64,000 nucleotides of DNA from Rhizobium sp. NLR16a (GCF_017948245.1 NZ_CP072867.1:434001-498000), one strand, 5' to 3'; counted from the first letter of the stretch, positions 26,182 through 35,959 are shown. Numbers and translations are program-made. The notes: generated from the sequence alone by a model not told the origin.

Positions 26182-28157
26182 CGCTGGTTCCGACCTTTCT
26201 CGTTATGGCCTTCTTCTTTCTGGGGCCGTTCAATTGGTCGCGGCATCACACCTGGACACGGGCGGTAACCTGCGCGTTCGTCGCAGCATTCGCCTTGCGA
26301 TACATGTACTGGCGCTTGACCGAGACGGTGCTTCCCTATCCGAACGACGGTGCGAGTTTCTACTGGGTCTGGATCCTCTTTGTCGTCGAGGTTCTCGCCT
26401 GCGTCGAAGTCATCCTTTTTCTGGTATTGATGAGCCGCTATGTCGACCGGAGCGCGGAAACCGACAGGTTGGGTCGTGTTTTCTTTGCGCGCGACAAGCG
26501 TGAGCTGCCGACAGTCGATGTTTTCATTCCCACCTATAACGAGCCGCTCGATGTTCTCGAGCGAACCATCATCGGCGCCCGCTCGCTGGATTATCCTGCG
26601 GACAAATTGAATGTGTATGTGCTTGACGATCAACGCCGGGATTGGCTGAAGGCCTATTGCGAAGAAAAGAACGTCATCCACGTCACGCGCGGCGACAACA
26701 GCCATGCCAAAGCCGGCAATATGAACAATGGGCTGAAGGTCAGCTCGGGCGAGTTTATTGCGATTTTCGATGCCGATTTTGTTCCCTATCGACACTTCCT
26801 TCGCCGGACCCTGCCCTTCTTTTCCGACGAAAGCATCGGTATCGTCCAGACACCTCAACATTTCTTCAATGTCGATCCGGTGCAATCAAACCTGGGCCTG
26901 GAGAATATCTGGCCGGACGAGCAGCGTTTGTTCTTTGACGAGATCGCGCCCAGCCGAGATGCCTGGAACGTCAGTTTCTGCTGCGGGTCATGCTCGATTG
27001 CCCGCCGCCAGGCCGTCGATGCAATCGGCGGTTTTCCGACGGAGTCGATCACAGAAGACCTGCTGACAACTCTTTCGATGCTCAACAAAGGCTACAAGAC
27101 GCGCTACCTGAACGAGCGGCTATCGATGGGACTGGCCGCCGAAAACCTGACCGGTTATTTCGTGCAGCGCGAACGATGGTGCCAGGGGGGTATTCAAACC
27201 CTGTACTTGTATAATGGCCCGCTGCGCGGCCCGGGATTGACGCTCTTTCAACGGATCATGTTCCTGCCGGCATCATGGCTGGTGCAGTATCTGGTCCGCT
27301 TCACTATATTGCTTGTCCCCATCGTCTATCTCTGGTTCGGCCTGCTTCCGCTCTATTTCACGGATATGGCCGATTATGTATCTCATCAGGTGCCGCTGCT
27401 GGCGGCGTATTTTCTGCTCATGCTGTGGATCACGCCGACGCGCTATCTGCCTGTGGTTTCCAGCGCCGTCGGTACCTTTGCGACATTCCGCATGTTGCCG
27501 ACCGTGGTCTCCAGCCTGGTGAGACCATTTGGCAAGCCTTTCAGGGTGACGCCAAAGGGCAGTGGCAACGAGGCGAACCAGTTCGACCGCTACAGCTTCG
27601 CCTGGATCGCAAGCATGATCACGATCACCGTGGTTGGTCTGCTGGTCAACATCGTACCGGAAACGTCGCATGTACAAGGCCAGTTTTCGCCGGTCGCGGC
27701 ATGGTGGTCAGGGATCAATATTGTCGTCCTGCTGATTGCGTCACTCATCTGCTTTGAGAAACCCCGGCGCCTGTTTCATGCGTTCAAGCTCGATGAACCC
27801 GCCATCGTCAACGATGTCCCCGGCCAAGTCGTCAGTCTCGCACTCGACAAGGCGGTCGTTGCAGTCCCGGACATGGCCCGATTTCAATCCAAATCGGCGA
27901 TGCTGAAACTCTCTGGCTTCGCCCCGATCAAAGCGGAGCTCGGACAGATCACCCAACGACGAAGGAGCGTAAGTCGCGGCGGCGACAAGCAAGCCTATTA
28001 CCTGCACTTGTATTTTGAACTCAGCGGCTCTGCTCGCGACAGCATGATTGTAAAACTCTACACCGGTCGATATTCGCGGGACGTTCGCGACATCGACAAG
28101 GTTGCCGTCTCTCTTAATCTGCTGTTGCGGTCATTCGGGCGAACGCGCACGTTGTAG
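26163..28157 (+). CDS. bgsA: Mixed-linkage beta-glucan synthase-like GT2 (BgsA-like)
   Basis: A 664-residue processive family 2 glycosyltransferase with several membrane helices at both ends. Cellulose-synthase-type motifs appear in order: DDQRR, FDADF, TED (SITEDLL) and QRERW. The C-terminal 110 residues after the last helix are soluble and Arg-rich (TQRRRSVSRGG); in S. meliloti BgsA the C-terminal tail binds c-di-GMP without a standard PilZ motif. The start is GTG 26163, 19 bp inside the upstream gene. No cellulose bcsB or bcsZ gene is near, which favours BgsA over BcsA; curdlan synthase CrdS is another relative. Confidence 0.84.
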   Translation: MVQYLLALVPTFLVMAFFFLGPFNWSRHHTWTRAVTCAFVAAFALRYMYWRLTETVLPYPNDGASFYWVWILFVVEVLACVEVILFLVLMSRYVDRSAETDRLGRVFFARDKRELPTVDVFIPTYNEPLDVLERTIIGARSLDYPADKLNVYVLDDQRRDWLKAYCEEKNVIHVTRGDNSHAKAGNMNNGLKVSSGEFIAIFDADFVPYRHFLRRTLPFFSDESIGIVQTPQHFFNVDPVQSNLGLENIWPDEQRLFFDEIAPSRDAWNVSFCCGSCSIARRQAVDAIGGFPTESITEDLLTTLSMLNKGYKTRYLNERLSMGLAAENLTGYFVQRERWCQGGIQTLYLYNGPLRGPGLTLFQRIMFLPASWLVQYLVRFTILLVPIVYLWFGLLPLYFTDMADYVSHQVPLLAAYFLLMLWITPTRYLPVVSSAVGTFATFRMLPTVVSSLVRPFGKPFRVTPKGSGNEANQFDRYSFAWIASMITITVVGLLVNIVPETSHVQGQFSPVAAWWSGINIVVLLIASLICFEKPRRLFHAFKLDEPAIVNDVPGQVVSLALDKAVVAVPDMARFQSKSAMLKLSGFAPIKAELGQITQRRRSVSRGGDKQAYYLHLYFELSGSARDSMIVKLYTGRYSRDVRDIDKVAVSLNLLLRSFGRTRTL

Positions 28158-28193
28158 CCCGGCTCGTGAGAGAGGTTGTCGCGCTTCTTCAAC

Positions 28194-28418
28194 TTATTGC
28201 CCGGATCGTTCGTCGAGGATGGACAGCGCGTCCTGCAGTCTGAGCGCCGCCAGCGCTTCCGTTGCCTCGTCCGGAGACCATCCTGCTTCGAGCGCTGCAG
28301 AAAGAACCAGCGATTCCGTTTGAAGTTCGAGCTTCTCATAAAGCGGCTCGATGGCTTCGCGTGCGGTGACAACGTGCTGATCGGGCGGAGTGATGGGCGT
28401 CGCGGCAACCGTAGGCAT
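28194..28418 (-). CDS. Small protein of unknown function (74 aa)
   Basis: Not a family I recognise. ATG 28418 has an excellent GGAGGAG upstream, much better than any longer start in this frame. The protein has a Pro/Thr-rich front (TVAATPITPPDQ) and then amphipathic helices containing LEAGWSPDEATEALAALRLQDAL, which looks like a small UBA/CUE-like helical bundle. It ends 36 bp from the end of bgsA and is convergent with it. A link to glucan synthesis is only positional. Confidence 0.6.
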   Translation of the reverse strand: MPTVAATPITPPDQHVVTAREAIEPLYEKLELQTESLVLSAALEAGWSPDEATEALAALRLQDALSILDERSGQ

Positions 28419-28648
28419 GATGCTCCTCCTTTTAAACGCTAAGGTTCGAAACCCAATTGCAGGCATGCTTGTTCCGTTCACAATCGCATTTAGCCGGATC
28501 ACGGCTGACGGACACTGTTCCGAAGCTCTGGCGATCGCAATTTCGCCCGTCCTCGGCATCTCTGGGCTCCCAGCGAAAATCTCCGCTGGATGTGAACGAA
28601 CGGACAGGCTACCGCACAATTGCCGAAAGCGGAAGCGACTTGCGGTAA

Positions 28649-29485
28649 TCACCGTTGCCGCAGAAGCGCGCCTAACGAGGACCGTCGCCACATCTGCCGA
28701 AATTTCCTCCATTTCAGAAGCGCCCTGATGACGAGGGCCGACGGTATCTTCTCGTGGTCGCCGACGGTCCCCTGCTTGGCGACCGGTGCGTTTGCGTAGA
28801 GGAGAAACGCGATCAGCGTGGCTGGATCCTTGGCCTCGAGGTCGAGGCGGGCATCCGACAGATGCAGTCCCTGCTCGCCGTCCATGAAGGTCTGACCATC
28901 AACGGTGATCGAGCCATGGAAGACATAGAAGTAGAGATCCCTGCCCTGCTTGCGCGGGAATTCCGACCGCGCACCCGCTTCCAGCCGGATGTCGAAGATG
29001 TCGACAGCGCTGCGGACATAAAACGGCGCGCCCTCCCCTTCCGGGCCGACCAGGTGTCGCCAGACATTCGCCGCGACCGTGGGGATCGGGCCGTATTGAA
29101 TTTTGGGCTGCAGATCGACCGCACGCGGACGAATGAGGATCTGCACCATTCGCAGCGGCGGATCGGTCACCAGCGTCTCCTCGGAGTGCCAGAAGCCTTT
29201 CCCGGCATTCATCACCATCAGATGATGGCGGTCGATCAGCAGCCAGCCTGTGGCTCGGTTCTGGTGACGCATCACGCCATCAGGCACCCAGGAGACGATC
29301 TCGTCGTTTCTGTGCTCGTGCATCGCGATCAGCCGGCCAGGGTCGAGAATGGATTCGACGACCATGGCGAGAGGGCCATGGCCGTGGTCCGTCGGCTTCG
29401 GCTTCAACCATCCCGGCATATTGATGTGCGCGACAAAACCGCCAGCATCCCGCACCAGGAATGTCCGTTCGCCTTTGAGCAGCAT
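28649..29485 (-). CDS. Pirin-like bicupin protein
   Basis: A 278-residue protein of the pirin/YhhW cupin group. The N-terminal cupin has MHEHRNDEIVSWVPDG, DGVMRHQN and KGFWHSEE, corresponding to the metal ligands of pirins, which lie near His/His/Glu positions. Some pirins act as quercetinases and others as redox-sensing regulators. ATG 29485 is chosen because GGAGG lies 5 nt upstream; the frame is open further. It is divergent from the DMT pair at 29602. Confidence 0.8.
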   Translation of the reverse strand: MLLKGERTFLVRDAGGFVAHINMPGWLKPKPTDHGHGPLAMVVESILDPGRLIAMHEHRNDEIVSWVPDGVMRHQNRATGWLLIDRHHLMVMNAGKGFWHSEETLVTDPPLRMVQILIRPRAVDLQPKIQYGPIPTVAANVWRHLVGPEGEGAPFYVRSAVDIFDIRLEAGARSEFPRKQGRDLYFYVFHGSITVDGQTFMDGEQGLHLSDARLDLEAKDPATLIAFLLYANAPVAKQGTVGDHEKIPSALVIRALLKWRKFRQMWRRSSLGALLRQR

Positions 29486-29601
29486 CGCGTCCTCCATGCC
29501 TGTCAGGCTATGACGACACGTCTTGCTGAGGATGCCGATGAATGGCCTTAGTGGCAATTTGAAAAACATCCGCCGCAATCGATTCGCATACGGGATCTCC
29601 A

Positions 29602-30087
29602 ATGACCATCGACGCCGCACGAAATCCGCATCCGATCTACTTTGCCGGCGCTTTTGCCACGGGTGGGCTCCTGACGTTCATGGTGCATCTCAATGGCGAG
29701 CTGGCACGGTACGGAAATCCGCTTTTTTCTTCCTGGACCGCTCACGGCACCGGCATCATCGCCGCCGTCATTCTTCTCCTGCTGGTTCACCGGCGGCGAA
29801 TGCCAAGGCAGGAAAAGATCTTGAAGGCGCCCTTATGGGCCTATTTCGGCGGCATTTCCGGCGCGGCAACGGTCATGCTGACCTCGACCGCGGTCAACTC
29901 ACCGCTCGGGCTCTCCGGCACCTTGGCTCTCGGCCTGGCAGGCCAGGTCGTCTTCAGCGTCGCGGCCGACAGCTGGGGGCTGTTCGGCCTGCAAAAGCGG
30001 CATCCCGATACTCGCGACATCGTTGCGCTCGGCCTGGTCGTTGCGGGAGCGGCGCTGATCATCCTGTTCGGGCGAGGCGCGGCATGA
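29602..30087 (+). CDS. Small DMT-superfamily membrane protein (DUF606/YdcZ), first half of a pair
   Basis: A 161-residue protein with about five hydrophobic segments, the half-size DMT topology of DUF606. LNGELARYGNPLFSSW is the typical front motif. Such half transporters commonly occur as two adjacent genes that pair into one exporter. Its stop codon overlaps the next start by 4 bp (ATGA), so both are made together. Substrate unknown. Confidence 0.85.
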   Translation: MTIDAARNPHPIYFAGAFATGGLLTFMVHLNGELARYGNPLFSSWTAHGTGIIAAVILLLLVHRRRMPRQEKILKAPLWAYFGGISGAATVMLTSTAVNSPLGLSGTLALGLAGQVVFSVAADSWGLFGLQKRHPDTRDIVALGLVVAGAALIILFGRGAA

Positions 30088-30524
30088 CGCTCTTCATTCT
30101 CCTCGCTTGCCTCGGCGGCGTGCTCGTCGGCCTCAGCCGTCAGCTTAATGGGCGGCTGAGCATCTCGACGACGCCGCTGATCGCATCCTTCTGGAATCAC
30201 GCGATAGGCTTTGCCGTCCTCACCTGCCTCGGTGTCGTCGTCGGCGGCCTGCTTCCTGCGGGGGCTGCCGAGGCGCCCTGGTATGCCTATCTCGGCGGTC
30301 CGCTCGGCGTTGTCTTCGTGGCGGCCGGCAGTTGGGCGATTGCGCGGATCGGCGCAGTCAACTCGGCTCTGCTGATCATCGGCGGGCAGATGGTCACGGG
30401 GGTGGCGTTTGATTATCTCAGCGCCGTGCCGGCCTCCTTCTGGGCGAATGCCGGCGGGATTGTTCTCATCATAGGCGGAATGATGGTCAGCCGGGGACGG
30501 CGCAGGGCCGGCGCTCCGAAATAA
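30084..30524 (+). CDS. Small DMT-superfamily membrane protein (DUF606/YdcZ), second half of a pair
   Basis: A 146-residue paralogue of the preceding protein, with SRQLNGRLSISTTPLIASFWNH matching the same front motif and about five membrane segments. The start is fixed by the ATGA overlap at 30084-30087. The open frame reaches far upstream in this phase but has no support there. The pair probably makes an antiparallel heterodimer. Confidence 0.86.
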   Translation: MTLFILLACLGGVLVGLSRQLNGRLSISTTPLIASFWNHAIGFAVLTCLGVVVGGLLPAGAAEAPWYAYLGGPLGVVFVAAGSWAIARIGAVNSALLIIGGQMVTGVAFDYLSAVPASFWANAGGIVLIIGGMMVSRGRRRAGAPK

Positions 30525-30580
30525 CCCCGGCGTCCGGCGGGAACGCCTCCCCGCCGCCGGATCACCAAGCCGCTGCATTC

Positions 30581-31468
30581 TCAAGCGAGGTATTTGGTAA
30601 ACCAGTCGACCGTCCGCTGCCAGGCCAGCTTGGCCGCCGCCTCGTCGTAGCGCGGCGTGGTATCATTGTGGAAGCCGTGATTGACGTCGGGGTAGATATA
30701 GGCCTCATAGGTTTTTCCCGCGGCTTTCAGCGCCGCTTCATAGGCCGGCCAGCCTTCGTTGACGCCCGTGTCCAGCCCGGCATAGTGGAGCAGCAGCGGC
30801 GCCTTGATCTTCGGCACGTCTTCGGCGCGCGGCTGCCGGCCGTAGAACGGCACGGCTGCGGCCAGTTCGGGATAGGCGACCGCCGCGGCATTGGCCACGC
30901 CGCCGCCGTAGCAGAAGCCTGTTATGCCGACCTTGCCGGTGGTGAGGTCACCCTTCATCAGGAACTCGACCGCCGCGAAGAAGTCGTTCATCAGCTTTTC
31001 CGGATCGACTTTCTGCTGGAGCTCCCGCCCCTTTTCGTCATTGCCGGGATAACCGCCGACCGAAGTGAGGCCGTCGGGCGCCAGCGCGATGAAGCCGGCC
31101 TTCGCCACGCGCCGCGCCACATCCTCGATATAGGGGTTGAGGCCCCGGTTCTCGTGCACGACCACGACGGCGGCGACCTTGCCGGTGGCGTTTTTGGGGC
31201 GGACGAGATAGCCGCGCACATCGCCATTTCCTTTCGGCGAGGGGTAGGTGATGTATTCGGCGGCGATATCCGGATCGGTGGCCTCGACCTGGGTCGCCAA
31301 CGCATAATTCGGGCTCAGCGACGCCAGGATGGCGGCCGCGGTCACGCCGCCGACGGCGAATTTGCCGGCGCGGTCGAGAAACTCGCGCTTGGTGATCCTC
31401 CCATGCGCGTAGTAATCATAGAGTTCGAGCAGTTCCTGTGGGAAATCCTTGGCTGTCATGCGGGTCAT
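30581..31468 (-). CDS. Dienelactone hydrolase-family protein with Tat-like N-terminus
   Basis: A 295-residue alpha/beta hydrolase. The nucleophile Cys is in GFCYGGG, the acid in LDTGVNE and the His in HGFHN, the Cys-Asp-His triad of dienelactone hydrolases. An N-terminal segment of about 60 residues includes [25 protein letters not shown], resembling a twin-arginine-related signal, although a real RR pair is lacking. The start is ATG 31468 with GGAGGAG upstream. Natural substrate unknown; these enzymes open enol-lactones in aromatic breakdown, but no such pathway is adjacent. Confidence 0.88.
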   Translation of the reverse strand: MTRMTAKDFPQELLELYDYYAHGRITKREFLDRAGKFAVGGVTAAAILASLSPNYALATQVEATDPDIAAEYITYPSPKGNGDVRGYLVRPKNATGKVAAVVVVHENRGLNPYIEDVARRVAKAGFIALAPDGLTSVGGYPGNDEKGRELQQKVDPEKLMNDFFAAVEFLMKGDLTTGKVGITGFCYGGGVANAAAVAYPELAAAVPFYGRQPRAEDVPKIKAPLLLHYAGLDTGVNEGWPAYEAALKAAGKTYEAYIYPDVNHGFHNDTTPRYDEAAAKLAWQRTVDWFTKYLA

Positions 31469-31646
31469 GATGGCTCCTCCTGGCCTCCGGTTCCCATCCA
31501 TCCTACACAGGCCAGCGTGCTCGACTTTTCAACATTTCGCGAGTTCTGCGTGAGCTTGCCGGCGAAATTGGCGTCAGTTGCAACCATTCGGCGCTTCCGC
31601 ATCCGGTCGTCGACCGCATGAAAATCGAAAGCCGCCTGCCGGTTTA

Positions 31647-31661
31647 TGAAAATTAATTTCA
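31647..31661. promoter_or_regulatory. TGAAA-ATTAA-TTTCA inverted repeat upstream of the Gfo/Idh-ABC operon
   Basis: Perfect 5-bp arms (6 bp if the flanking A and T are counted) lie 94 bp before the start at 31755. The shape resembles sites bound by RpiR/MurR-type regulators, and a very similar repeat precedes the gene cluster that encodes an RpiR protein (43710). Binding is inferred. Confidence 0.45.
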
Positions 31662-31754
31662 TGGCCGTGGCGTGAGGCCCGTTTTCTATTGACGCCCTCC
31701 AATTTTTGTCTCAACTTAAAGAAAATAAATTACTTAGTTGGGAACTTGATCGGC

Positions 31755-32912
31755 ATGAAAGTGGGCATCATCGGGCTCGGATTCCGGCTCGGCTACCTCG
31801 GCTACGTCTTCAAGGCGATCGATAGCAGCTTCGACATCGTCGGCTACGTGGATCCGGATCCCGCCGGCCTTCCCGGCTTGACGGAAAAGGGTATTTCCGC
31901 CGGCAAGGCCTATGGTACGCCGGAAGAGCTGCTCGCCTCGGAAAAGCTCGATCTGCTGATGATCGGTTCCCCCAATCACCTGCATCTCGACCACATCCGG
32001 CTCGGGCTCCAGTCCGGCCTCAAGGTGTTCTGCGAAAAGCCGATCGTCACGACCATCGCCGAGAGCATCGAGCTTGCCCATCTCCTGGCGAAGTTCGGCC
32101 ACGAGCGGCTGATGGTCGGTCTCGTGCTGCGTTATTCGCCTCTTTATAAGGATCTGCGCGCCATCCAGGCCGAGGGCAAGCTCGGCCAGATCGTGTCGAT
32201 CGAGGCTTCCGAACATATCGAGCCCTATCACGGCGCCTTCTTCATGCGCGACTGGCGCCGCTATGAGCGCTATTCCGGCAGCTTCATGCTGGAGAAATGC
32301 TGCCACGACCTCGACCTTTACAATGGTGTCGTCGGTGCGCGGCCGGAGCGCGTCGCCAGTTTCGGCGGCCGCAAGAGCTTCATTCCGGCCAACGATCCGA
32401 CGCGCGAGGGCATCAACGACCTCGAGCTTTTCCATCGCAAGCCGAGTGGCTGGATGGGGTCGGACAAGGTGTTCGACAGCGATGCCGATATCATCGACTA
32501 TCAGGTGGCGATCGTCGAATATGCCAATGGCGTCGGCATGAACTTCCATACCAATCTGAACGTACCCGACCAGTTCCGCCGCTTCGCCATCATGGGCTCG
32601 CGCGGCATGGCCGAAGGCGATTTCGTTCGCGGCTATCTCAACGTGCACGAACAGCTGACCGGCAACAAGGTGGTCGCAAACACTTATGCTGCAACCGAAC
32701 TGTCCCAGCATTACGGCGCCGACGAACAGATGGCGAGCGACCTCCTGGAAAGCGTGCGCACCGGCCTCGAGCTTCCGGTTTCGACGCTGAATGCGCTCGA
32801 GGCCGGCATCCTGGCCCTTGCCATGGACGAAGCGAGGATGAAGAAATCGGTCGTCGACCTGCGTCCCGTGTGGGACCGCTTCGACGAGGCCCTTCACGCC
32901 AGAGCGGCTTGA
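31755..32912 (+). CDS. Gfo/Idh/MocA-family oxidoreductase
   Basis: A 385-residue NAD(P)-dependent sugar/polyol dehydrogenase family protein. The nucleotide-binding start MKVGIIGLGFRLGYL departs from the usual GxGxxG in its last Gly (GLGFRLG). The EKP motif (FCEKPIV, about residue 97) and the HDLDLYN catalytic region (about residue 195) are present. It leads an operon with two permeases, a binding protein and an ATPase, so it likely oxidises the imported sugar or cyclitol in the cytoplasm. ATG 31755 is preferred, with GGGAAC upstream. Confidence 0.9.
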   Translation: MKVGIIGLGFRLGYLGYVFKAIDSSFDIVGYVDPDPAGLPGLTEKGISAGKAYGTPEELLASEKLDLLMIGSPNHLHLDHIRLGLQSGLKVFCEKPIVTTIAESIELAHLLAKFGHERLMVGLVLRYSPLYKDLRAIQAEGKLGQIVSIEASEHIEPYHGAFFMRDWRRYERYSGSFMLEKCCHDLDLYNGVVGARPERVASFGGRKSFIPANDPTREGINDLELFHRKPSGWMGSDKVFDSDADIIDYQVAIVEYANGVGMNFHTNLNVPDQFRRFAIMGSRGMAEGDFVRGYLNVHEQLTGNKVVANTYAATELSQHYGADEQMASDLLESVRTGLELPVSTLNALEAGILALAMDEARMKKSVVDLRPVWDRFDEALHARAA

Positions 32913-32925
32913 GGAAGGCGGCAAG

Positions 32926-33810
32926 ATGAGTGTTCAAAGAAGCGCCTTCATCTTCGCCTGGATCCTTCTTCTTCCGGCCGTTCTTTATGTCCTCGCCATC
33001 GTCGCCTATCCCCTCGTCGATACCTTCATTCTCTCCTTCACCGATGCGTCGCTGAAGAAGACCACCAATTGGGTCGGCTGGGTCAACTATGAGAAGATCT
33101 TCAACGCCACATTTGCGGAGGTCATTCTCCGAACCTTCGTCTGGACCTTCTTCTCCGTCGCGCTGAAAATGGTGATTGGCACATTCGGCGCCTGCATGCT
33201 GAATGCCGCCGTGCCGGGCCGCTCGCTGTTCCGGCTTTTGACCATGCCGCCATGGATCGTGCCGATGGCGATCGGCATCTTCATGTGGGGCTGGATGTAT
33301 AATGGCCAGTTCGGGATGATCTCGGGCCTGTTGCAGCGCTTCGGCCTCGTCGACGGCCCGGTCGCCTTCCTCGCCTATGGCAGCACCGCCTTCTGGGCGA
33401 CGATCGTTACCGACGTGTGGATCGGCGTGCCGCTGGTGACGATCTATTTCCTGGCGGCGATCCAGTCCATTCCGAAGGATCTCTATGAAGCCGCCTGGAC
33501 CGATGGCGCCGGCCGCTGGTACCGCTTTCGCCGCATTACCCTGCCGCTGATGGTGCCTGCCATCATCACCATGTCGATGCTGTCGCTGATCGCCACCTTC
33601 AACTCGTTCGACATCATCTGGATCCTGACGCAGGGCGGTCCGAGCGGCGAGACGACGACGATGATCATCGACACCTATCAGACCGCGATCGGCTCGAAGA
33701 AATACGGCGAAGGGGCGGCGCGCGCCGTCCTGATCTGCATCTTCCTGTCGCTCTTCTGCTTTGCCTATTTCCGTGTCACCCGCCGCCTCAACCCGGAGAA
33801 GCGCGCATGA
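32926..33810 (+). CDS. Sugar ABC transporter permease, MalF/UgpA-like
   Basis: A 294-residue six-helix CUT1 permease with the EAA loop LYEAAWTDGAGRWYRFRRITLP (about residue 185). It starts 13 bp after the dehydrogenase gene with GAGGAAGG upstream, and overlaps the second permease gene by 4 bp (ATGA). It forms half of the membrane channel of the importer encoded here. Confidence 0.94.
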   Translation: MSVQRSAFIFAWILLLPAVLYVLAIVAYPLVDTFILSFTDASLKKTTNWVGWVNYEKIFNATFAEVILRTFVWTFFSVALKMVIGTFGACMLNAAVPGRSLFRLLTMPPWIVPMAIGIFMWGWMYNGQFGMISGLLQRFGLVDGPVAFLAYGSTAFWATIVTDVWIGVPLVTIYFLAAIQSIPKDLYEAAWTDGAGRWYRFRRITLPLMVPAIITMSMLSLIATFNSFDIIWILTQGGPSGETTTMIIDTYQTAIGSKKYGEGAARAVLICIFLSLFCFAYFRVTRRLNPEKRA

Positions 33811-34664
33811 GCAGTGCCGCCATGATCGACCGTTACCGCTGGTGGGAAATCATCCTGATCTATTGCGGCATCGCGGTGTTCCTGTTCTTCGTGCTGGCGC
33901 CCTTCGTCGAGGGTTTTCTCGTATCGCTGAAGCCGCTTGCCCAGCTTTTCTCTTCGCCCTATCGCTTCTGGCCGGAGAACGGCTCGTTCGAAGCCTACCG
34001 GACGATGTGGATCAGCGTGCCGGGTTTCGGGCGCTATATCTTCAACTCCTTCTTCATTTCGATCATCGTCACGCTGATCGTGCTCTGCCTCGTCATTCCG
34101 GCGGCCTATGCCTTCGCCAAGTTCGAATTCAAGGGCATGGGCATCCTGCTCGGCGCCTTCCTGACGGTGAACATGTTCTCCGGCGCCGTGCTGCTCATCC
34201 CACTCTTCCGGCTGATGCGCAGCATGGGCGTGCTCAACACCTATCTCGCCATGATCGTGCCTGGCGTCGCCTTCCTGATCCCCTCGGCGATCTGGCTGCT
34301 ACGCACCTATATGATCCGCATTCCCCAGGAGCTCAACGAAGCTGCCTTCATGGATGGCGCCAGCCACTTCTACACGCTGCGCCGCGTCATCCTGCCCATC
34401 GCGATGCCGGGGATCATCGTCGTCGCCATCACCACCTTCATCGGCGCCTACGCCCAGCAATTCATCTTCGCGCTGACGTTCAACTCGAAGAGCGAATACA
34501 TGCCCTTGCCGGTGGGGCTCTTTGCTTACTTCGGCAAGCAGGAGGTCATCTGGAACGAACTGATGGCGGCTTCTTTCGTCGGCATCGCGCCGGCGATGGT
34601 CGTCATCTTCTTCCTTCAGCGTTACCTCGTCGGCGGTCTGACCGCCGGTGCGGTGAAACAATAA
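33807..34664 (+). CDS. Sugar ABC transporter permease, MalG-like
   Basis: A 285-residue CUT1 permease with the EAA loop LNEAAFMDGASHFYTLRRVILP and the common end GGLTAGAVKQ. Its start overlaps the previous stop by 4 bp. It is followed after 46 bp by the binding-protein gene. Confidence 0.94.
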   Translation: MSSAAMIDRYRWWEIILIYCGIAVFLFFVLAPFVEGFLVSLKPLAQLFSSPYRFWPENGSFEAYRTMWISVPGFGRYIFNSFFISIIVTLIVLCLVIPAAYAFAKFEFKGMGILLGAFLTVNMFSGAVLLIPLFRLMRSMGVLNTYLAMIVPGVAFLIPSAIWLLRTYMIRIPQELNEAAFMDGASHFYTLRRVILPIAMPGIIVVAITTFIGAYAQQFIFALTFNSKSEYMPLPVGLFAYFGKQEVIWNELMAASFVGIAPAMVVIFFLQRYLVGGLTAGAVKQ

Positions 34665-34710
34665 GAGCAATAATCAGTGAACAGCTAACAACCACATTGG
34701 GAGTCACAAC

Positions 34711-35943
34711 GTGAGCATAGCAATCAAGACAGGCCTTATGGCGCTCGCCCTGCTCGGTTCGACGGCATTGACCGCGGTCACTGCCCATGCGGCCGACAAG
34801 GAAATCAGCTGGATCTATTGCGGCGACACGATCGATCCGGTCCACACCAAATACATCAAGCAGTGGGAAGAAAAGAACGCGGGCTGGAAGGTCACGCCTG
34901 AAGTCGTCGGCTGGGCGCAGTGCCAGGACAAGGCAACGACGCTCGCCGCCGCCGGCACGCCTGTTGCCATGGCCTATGTCGGCTCGCGTACGCTGAAGGA
35001 ATTCGCCCAGAACGACCTCATCGTTCCGGTGCCGATGACCGACGACGAAAAGAAGGCTTATTATCCGCACATCGTCGACACGGTGACCTTCGAAGGCAAC
35101 CAGTGGGGCGTTCCGATCGCCTTCTCCACCAAGGCGCTCTACTGGAACAAGGATCTCTTCAAGCAGGCCGGCCTCGATCCCGAGAAGCCGCCGAAGACTT
35201 GGGCCGAAGAAATCGAGATGGCCAAGACCATCAAGGAAAAGACCGGCATTCCGGGCTTCGGTCTCTCCGCCAAGACCTTCGACAACACCATGCACCAGTT
35301 CATGCATTGGGTTTACACCAACAACGGCACGGTGACGGATGCCGAAGGCAAGATCACGCTCGACAGCCCGCAGATTCTCGCCGCGCTGAAGGCCTACAAG
35401 GATATCGTCCCCTACTCCGAGGAAGGCCCGACGGCCTATGAGCAGAACGAAGTCCGCGCCATCTTCCTCGACGGCAAGGTTGCGATGATCCAGGCAGGAT
35501 CCGGCGCTGCCTCCCGCCTGAAGGAAACCAAGATCAACTGGGGCATCACGACGCTGCCGCTCGGTCCCGACGCCAAGGGCCCCGGGACGCTGCTGATCAC
35601 CGACAGCCTGGCGATCTTCAAGGGCTCCGGCGTCGAAGACAAGGCGACGGAATTCGCCAAGTTCATCACCTCGCCGGATGTGCAATCGGAGTACGAGCTG
35701 CAGGGCGGCGCCGGCCTCACCCCGCTGCGGCCCTCGAAGAAGGTTGACGAGTTCGTCGCCAAGGATCCCTATTGGAAGCCCTTGATCGAAGGCATCGACT
35801 ATGGTGGTCCGGAACCGCTCTTCACCGACTACAAGGGCTTCCAGAACTCGATGATCGAGATGATCCAGTCGGTCGTCACAGGCAAGGCCGAACCGGAGGC
35901 CGCGCTGAAGAAGGCGGCTGGCGAAATCGAAGCCTTCAAGTAA
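34711..35943 (+). CDS. Extracellular sugar-binding protein of the ABC importer
   Basis: A 410-residue family 1 solute-binding protein starting at GTG 34711. A signal peptide is visible (LMALALLGSTALTAVTAHA, cleavage before ADKEISW). The mature start ISWIYCGDTIDPVHTKYIKQ and the middle FKGSGVEDKATEFAKFI are typical CUT1 features. It is exported to the periplasm. Two strong hairpins follow the stop codon, a usual arrangement that raises binding-protein mRNA over the distal ATPase message. Confidence 0.93.
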   Translation: MSIAIKTGLMALALLGSTALTAVTAHAADKEISWIYCGDTIDPVHTKYIKQWEEKNAGWKVTPEVVGWAQCQDKATTLAAAGTPVAMAYVGSRTLKEFAQNDLIVPVPMTDDEKKAYYPHIVDTVTFEGNQWGVPIAFSTKALYWNKDLFKQAGLDPEKPPKTWAEEIEMAKTIKEKTGIPGFGLSAKTFDNTMHQFMHWVYTNNGTVTDAEGKITLDSPQILAALKAYKDIVPYSEEGPTAYEQNEVRAIFLDGKVAMIQAGSGAASRLKETKINWGITTLPLGPDAKGPGTLLITDSLAIFKGSGVEDKATEFAKFITSPDVQSEYELQGGAGLTPLRPSKKVDEFVAKDPYWKPLIEGIDYGGPEPLFTDYKGFQNSMIEMIQSVVTGKAEPEAALKKAAGEIEAFK

Positions 35944-35959
35944 GCTTGCTTCGCGCCTT

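Noticed and set aside
26163..28157. Calling the GT2 gene cellulose synthase bcsA
   Set aside because: No bcsB/bcsZ/bcsC neighbours, no clear PilZ RxxxR...DxSxxG, and the HlyD-like partner matches bgsBA instead.
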